DNA from: CAZUZS01 sp964624795
Lineage (GTDB): Bacteria; Calditrichota; Calditrichia; RBG-13-44-9
DNA length: 10,499 nt
Reading direction: 5' to 3'
Assembly: GCA_964624795.1 (NCBI GenBank)
Contig: CAZUZS010000111.1
Coordinates: forward strand, 1 to 10,499
Notes under the pieces: model-generated
Told to the model about the DNA's origin: nothing
Databases searched by the model: none
The model's input: only the letters and a program-made list of their open reading frames with translations
Program-made: the position numbers and the translations under genes
Part shown: in pieces, positions 6,752-10,499 of the stretch
Layout: each line of letters opens with the position of its first letter
Position numbering within the stretch: the stretch's first letter is position 1

Positions 6752-7717
6752 TTACACTTGCAACCGGCTTTCACTGTGTGACATAACCGGTTCCAACATG
6801 CCATAATTCATCCGGAAATATTCCAATGCTTTCTTGACATCCCAATTCGGAATTGTTCGATAATAATCAATCGTTTCAGTCAAACCAGCCTCATAATCGC
6901 TAAATTCGATTTCCATGTGCTCCCGAAGATCTTCCACACGTGCAACAATTTTCGATCTTGTCGGTTCTCCCCGGCGCATTGGCAAGCATACAACTTCCGA
7001 GTTGGAGCCAGTCAATCGCTTAATGTCTTCTACCAATTCCAGAACGGTTTTAGCTACACCACTACCAACATCAAACACTTTGTCAATCCGTCCGGCAAAC
7101 TTTCGGGTTGCGTCAATAGCAATTTTAGCAATGTCATCCACATAAATCATGTCGACTGTTTGTTGACCATCACCAAATACCTCAATGGGCAGATTCCGTA
7201 ATGCCATTACAATGAAGTAAGGAACAGCCTTACGAACCGGATATAAATGCTGGCCCGGCCCATACGCATTAAACCATCTCAAAACCGTGACCGGCAAACC
7301 AAATTCGTGCTGATACATAAAACAGAATCGCTCTGCAGCATACTTGGTTATGGAGTAGGTGTTGAGCCAATCATTGGGCTTGGTGGGATGAAATACTCGT
7401 TGCACTCCACAATCCCGCGCCACTTCCAATACATTTATCGCACCTTTAATATTGGTCTCAACCGCCTTCTGGTTATCGATCAACAGTTCATGGGTTCCGA
7501 GAACGCCGGCGCAATCATAAACCTCATTGGCAGTTCGAAATACCGGCACCAAATTTTCTTTGTAGCGGACGTCACCCTCCACAAAACGAACATTATGCAG
7601 AAGTTGATACTCCGGCTTCGTCACATCCAACACCACTACTTCATGGCCCTCAAGGGCCAGCCGGCCTACAAAGGCCCGACCGATAAATCCGCTTCCTCCC
7701 GTGACGATACATTTCAT
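6752..7717 (-). CDS. NAD-dependent sugar-nucleotide epimerase/dehydratase (extended SDR)
   Basis: This is a 321-residue extended short-chain dehydrogenase. The NAD-binding motif TGGSGFIG spans 6-13, with D31 at the end of strand 2 favouring NAD over NADP. The catalytic YxxxK is Y121 and K125 in NTYSITK. RWFNAYGPGQ (147-156), FGDGQQTVDMIYVDD (181-195) and FDVGSG match the sugar-nucleotide binding pattern of the family. The part that normally carries the SSxxVYG-type catalytic Ser/Thr is short: strand 5 (QRVFHPTKPN) runs almost directly into YSITK, leaving T112 as a candidate. Epimerase and dehydratase roles cannot be separated here. The ATG at 7717 overlaps the metallopeptidase TGA (ATGA), with GAGGAGG upstream. 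With the aminotransferase it probably builds the amino sugar used by the cluster. Confidence 0.88.
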   Translation of the reverse strand: MKCIVTGGSGFIGRAFVGRLALEGHEVVVLDVTKPEYQLLHNVRFVEGDVRYKENLVPVFRTANEVYDCAGVLGTHELLIDNQKAVETNIKGAINVLEVARDCGVQRVFHPTKPNDWLNTYSITKYAAERFCFMYQHEFGLPVTVLRWFNAYGPGQHLYPVRKAVPYFIVMALRNLPIEVFGDGQQTVDMIYVDDIAKIAIDATRKFAGRIDKVFDVGSGVAKTVLELVEDIKRLTGSNSEVVCLPMRRGEPTRSKIVARVEDLREHMEIEFSDYEAGLTETIDYYRTIPNWDVKKALEYFRMNYGMLEPVMSHSESRLQV

Positions 7718-8211
7718 TGTAAGACCTCCTCTGCCTGTGCCAGCGTTTCTTCCTGACCAAAATCCATCTCAGTTTGCATGTGACTCGCCATGTGTTTTAG
7801 ACTTGGAGTCCAGGCACCATGACGCTCTACAACCCCCAAGAATTCGCTGTAATCATGCTTTCGCATAGCCGCACTGCGCAAACCATTCTTATCAATCTTG
7901 ATCCGGCAATGACAGAGTTCATGGTCAATTAATGCTTTGCGCTCACCTGTATCGAGCGCATCCCACTGGTACTTGTTTACCACAATAATGAACCACGGCA
8001 ATTTCTCGTCATAAACCAGCATTTCAATCGGGACCTTCCGGGCATAGGCCCACGTCATACCACCCTCACTGTCGAGCTTGGGTAGCTGATCATCAAACAA
8101 ATATCCAATCTTCACATCCTGCAAGTCCTGATGTTCGGGAACATCGTTAATGACCTGGCGAGCAATCTGCTCAATCTCCTCGGCACTATCCTGGATCAAT
8201 TTCCTTGCCAT
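7714..8211 (-). CDS. Putative phage metallopeptidase (HExxH)
   Basis: This is a 165-residue protein matching the putative phage metallopeptidase family. It has the zinc motif DHELCHC (residues 96-102; H97, E98 and H101) followed by HDYSEFLGVVERHG (119-132), where this family has a conserved HDxxEF stretch that could give the third zinc ligand. A strand before the zinc helix (WFIIVVNKYQWDALD, 73-87) also fits. No signal peptide is present, so it acts in the cytoplasm. Substrate is unknown. The ATG at 8211 has GGGAGAG six bases upstream and starts 12 bases after the SWIM gene stop. Its start and end within the packed run suggest co-expression with the SWIM protein and the epimerase. This is one of the strongest pointers to a phage origin. 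Confidence 0.85.
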   Translation of the reverse strand: MARKLIQDSAEEIEQIARQVINDVPEHQDLQDVKIGYLFDDQLPKLDSEGGMTWAYARKVPIEMLVYDEKLPWFIIVVNKYQWDALDTGERKALIDHELCHCRIKIDKNGLRSAAMRKHDYSEFLGVVERHGAWTPSLKHMASHMQTEMDFGQEETLAQAEEVLQ

Positions 8212-8223
8212 ACTACTCTCTCC

Positions 8224-9474
8224 CTATTCAACCTTTTTCAACTTGAGTAATTTGATGTGCTTGCACGAGCCCTTACGATGTTGAAACGCCGGGCAGGTGC
8301 AAGTGTTAGCTCCCAGGTCCACCACATACGATCCATTTCCAGATTGGCTTTGAACATTGAACCTGCCATCACCAATCTTCTGAATCTGTGCTTCCCAATT
8401 TTCAAATTTCTTGACTTTATAGAAAACCCCCTCATCATCCGGGTGAAGTCTTCCGTATTTCTCGAACATGGCCAGCATATTTTTAATGCCCCAGGTGGTT
8501 CCGGCAAACCGTTTGTCAGGGAGCTGATCCCCGGCGCCGGCATGCATCCCATCCAGTGCCCATCCCGGAACTTTCCGCAACCGATTTGCCCTCCACTGAT
8601 CCTTTACGAAATCCACATACTTCGTGGCAATTTCAACATCTTCATCCGAAATCACATTCTCCTCATTATTGATGCCGACAGTAATTGCCTGCGCCAACAT
8701 GAAGATTGAATTCTGGTCACCATAGCGCACCGATTCCTCGGACAAATCGCAAATCAACTTCCCATATTCCTTCACATGCTCCGGAACATTTTCAGCCATT
8801 GCCAGAATATTGTCCGAAAGCTCCTCATACAGCATGATTTTCCGAACATTCAAAATCTCGTTGTAGATCAGCCAGCTATGCTTAAAATTCTTGGCCTGAA
8901 TAGCCTTCTTTAGCGAGATAAACAGGTCGTCATCCGATTTCTTGTCTTTTCCGTAGAGGTTATACTTTTCCTTATGCTCCTCGGTGTCCAACCAATCCAG
9001 TGTGCATTGTCTTGCCACCGGATCGGCATAGAATTTTGGTGCCCGGCAAAGAAGCAGCATTACATGAAAAATTTCCCGCTCTGCCCCCTTGCCCCTGATC
9101 CCGCCCGTGAACAACGCACTGGCTTCTCGGGTTGCCTGAACATTTGGCACATCTTCATACACGCTCATAAGAAGCCTTCTCGCCAGATACCAGTGAGAAA
9201 TGCCATCAGAGATCAGGAGGACCGACATCCAGTATGCCGCTTCCTCCTCCAGCCCCATGCGAATGGCCTTGATCAGCGCCGACATCCATTTCGCTCGGTT
9301 TTTCTTAACGATATCTTCGGGGATCGTGACTGGCCTTTCCACTTGCCCTTGTTCGTCCAATCGGATTTCCACCGCCCCACACTTCACACAAGCTCCAAAA
9401 ACTACCCTTCCATTGTGGGAAGTAGTAAGCACTTTGACGAAGTATTGGTTGCATTTCGGACACTTGTGGGTCAT
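8224..9474 (-). CDS. Zinc-ribbon, RarA/MgsA-C-like helical, SWIM-finger protein
   Basis: This is a 416-residue protein with an unusual layout. Residues 5-32 form a zinc ribbon (C5, C8, C29, C32). Residues about 64-150 resemble the C-terminal helical region of RarA/MgsA clamp-loader-like ATPases (ALIKAIRMG, AAYWMSVLL, YLARRLLMSVYEDV), the part that oligomerises and sits beside the AAA+ core, but no Walker A or B motif is present. Residues about 183-268 look like a second copy of the same helical pattern. The C-terminus has a SWIM zinc finger (C392, C394, C404, H406; CxC-x9-CxH), usually a DNA- or protein-binding module. It probably binds DNA or a replication complex (inference). The ATG at 9474 has AGGA nine bases upstream and follows a good promoter. 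Zinc motifs are clear; the RarA-like assignment is by eye. Confidence 0.8.
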   Translation of the reverse strand: MTHKCPKCNQYFVKVLTTSHNGRVVFGACVKCGAVEIRLDEQGQVERPVTIPEDIVKKNRAKWMSALIKAIRMGLEEEAAYWMSVLLISDGISHWYLARRLLMSVYEDVPNVQATREASALFTGGIRGKGAEREIFHVMLLLCRAPKFYADPVARQCTLDWLDTEEHKEKYNLYGKDKKSDDDLFISLKKAIQAKNFKHSWLIYNEILNVRKIMLYEELSDNILAMAENVPEHVKEYGKLICDLSEESVRYGDQNSIFMLAQAITVGINNEENVISDEDVEIATKYVDFVKDQWRANRLRKVPGWALDGMHAGAGDQLPDKRFAGTTWGIKNMLAMFEKYGRLHPDDEGVFYKVKKFENWEAQIQKIGDGRFNVQSQSGNGSYVVDLGANTCTCPAFQHRKGSCKHIKLLKLKKVE

Positions 9475-9509
9475 TTTATAACATCCTGTTAATTTATTAT
9501 TTAGTTAGT

Positions 9510-9540
9510 GTTATATGCGCCGGTGGATTCCTATTGTCAA
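9510..9540 (-). promoter_or_regulatory. Sigma70-type promoter upstream of the SWIM gene
   Basis: A perfect -35 TTGACA lies at 9540-9535 and a TATAAC -10 at 9515-9510, separated by 19 bases, slightly longer than ideal. Transcription would start near 9503, giving a leader of about 30 bases before the ATG at 9474. It begins nine bases after the aminotransferase stop, in the largest AT-rich gap between genes here. It could drive the SWIM, metallopeptidase, epimerase, tRNA and later genes with a host polymerase. Confidence 0.6.
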
Positions 9541-9548
9541 GTATTGTA

Positions 9549-10499
9549 TTAATTTATATTACTTCTACCGACAACCTTGAAAGCATTCATGAATGCCTGG
9601 GCACTGTCTTTCGAATCCAATGGCAAGCAGATATGAGAATTCGCTACCTGTTGAGCCAATCGGAAATTTCCGTTGGGATTTTTGCAAAGGAGCTCATCAT
9701 GCACAAATCCGGTTACCCGGGCTCCGCGCTTGACCAAACTTTCCGCGTACTTCTTCCCTTTTCCATCCGGCACCTCCAGAACATATTTGTAAAAGGATGG
9801 GCGACACCCTAACTTCTTGTGCTTGACCGTCATGCCAAAAAACTCGGACAATCGAGCATTGTAAAAGCCGGCTATCTTTTTTCGATCAGCGATCTCTTTC
9901 GGCAGGTTGAGAAGTCGAACCAGTGCCACTGCAGCGGTGAATTCATTCGCCCGGAAATTGTAGCTATCGAACTTAAATTCTGCGCTTCCTTCCGGCTTAC
10001 CCTGGTTCCGGAGTATGCGCAGGAAATCTTCATCAATGGTCTGATCAAAAGCTACAATTCCACCTTCCCCCGCATTCAGCACCTTTGTCGCATACATCGA
10101 TGCACACGCAAAATGCCCCACGGTTCCCGCTAATACACCATCTTTTGATTCGGACAAATGAGCATGAGAGAAATCTTCAATCAAAAAGCAATCATTCTCA
10201 TCGCATGTCCGACGAATTTCATCCATTCCATCGGGAACAAAACCAGCCGTATATACCCACACGGCAGCAGCCGGTTTGGCATAACGAATTTTATGAATGA
10301 AATCCTCCCGGTCCATATTATGATCATAGCCACAATCCACAAGCACCGGTTCAAATCCGGCTCTTTCAATAGCCCACCTAACCATCGGAACTGTCATTAC
10401 GGGCATCAATACTGCTCTATCGAGAAACCGGGGGCGACCACCTTTCTGAATAATATATTGGAGTGCCAGTTCAATCGCAGTCGTTCCGTTATTGACCAG
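9549..10499 (-). CDS. DegT/DnrJ/EryC1/StrS-family PLP aminotransferase, N-terminus missing
   Basis: The visible 316 residues are in one open frame running to the window edge; the first visible residues, LVNNGTTAIELAL, match the family's SGTxALxLAL segment, so roughly 50-60 N-terminal residues are missing. A PLP-ring aspartate motif (IEDFSHAH) is followed by the Schiff-base lysine in YATKVLNAGEGG (K139 of the fragment), the family's xxK...GEGG box. These enzymes transfer an amino group from glutamate to a keto sugar nucleotide. Frame-internal TTG or ATG codons near 10409 are not real starts because homology continues upstream. Together with the epimerase/dehydratase it would make a sugar nucleotide bearing an amine. 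The stop TAA at 9551-9549 is followed at once by the promoter of the next gene. Confidence 0.9.
   Translation of the reverse strand: MVNNGTTAIELALQYIIQKGGRPRFLDRAVLMPVMTVPMVRWAIERAGFEPVLVDCGYDHNMDREDFIHKIRYAKPAAAVWVYTAGFVPDGMDEIRRTCDENDCFLIEDFSHAHLSESKDGVLAGTVGHFACASMYATKVLNAGEGGIVAFDQTIDEDFLRILRNQGKPEGSAEFKFDSYNFRANEFTAAVALVRLLNLPKEIADRKKIAGFYNARLSEFFGMTVKHKKLGCRPSFYKYVLEVPDGKGKKYAESLVKRGARVTGFVHDELLCKNPNGNFRLAQQVANSHICLPLDSKDSAQAFMNAFKVVGRSNIN

Noticed and set aside
1..10499. CRISPR array, insertion sequence or integration site
   Set aside because: No spaced repeats, transposase, terminal inverted repeats or duplicated tRNA end could be seen; an att site at the tRNA would need flanking sequence.

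Overview
All supported genes in this window lie on the minus strand, packed almost without gaps, and use standard bacterial start, stop and Shine-Dalgarno signals. TAG, TGA and TAA all serve as stops, so no stop reassignment is seen. The combination of a phage-type metallopeptidase, a phage-style ParB-domain protein, an embedded tRNA, one-directional packing and unusual domain fusions suggests a large tailed phage or a phage-derived island, probably infecting a bacterium with an envelope that carries lipoproteins. This is inferred from content: no capsid, tail, terminase or integrase gene is visible. A bacterial accessory locus is the alternative.

Reading in the direction of transcription (high to low coordinates), the window opens with a DegT/DnrJ/EryC1-type PLP aminotransferase that is cut at its N-terminus by the window edge. 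A good promoter (TTGACA, then TATAAC) follows. Next come a zinc-ribbon protein with a RarA/MgsA-like helical region and a SWIM finger, a putative phage metallopeptidase, and an NAD-dependent sugar-nucleotide epimerase/dehydratase. Then come a CAU tRNA with several initiator (fMet) hallmarks and two tandem, related small lipoproteins. After a short leader with an inverted repeat, a tightly coupled run follows: PurD-like ATP-grasp ligase, SAM methyltransferase, PIG-L/LmbE deacetylase, WbqC-family protein, GT-B glycosyltransferase, ParB-domain protein, and the start of a small protein running off the left edge.

The aminotransferase, epimerase/dehydratase, ATP-grasp ligase, deacetylase, WbqC protein, methyltransferase and glycosyltransferase together look like a pathway that makes, acylates, methylates and transfers an amino sugar. 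Four gene junctions are ATGA overlaps, so the steps are probably translated in a coupled way. The acceptor (virion protein, DNA or host surface glycan) cannot be told from this sequence. The tRNA, the SWIM protein and the metallopeptidase suggest that information-processing genes are interleaved with the sugar genes.
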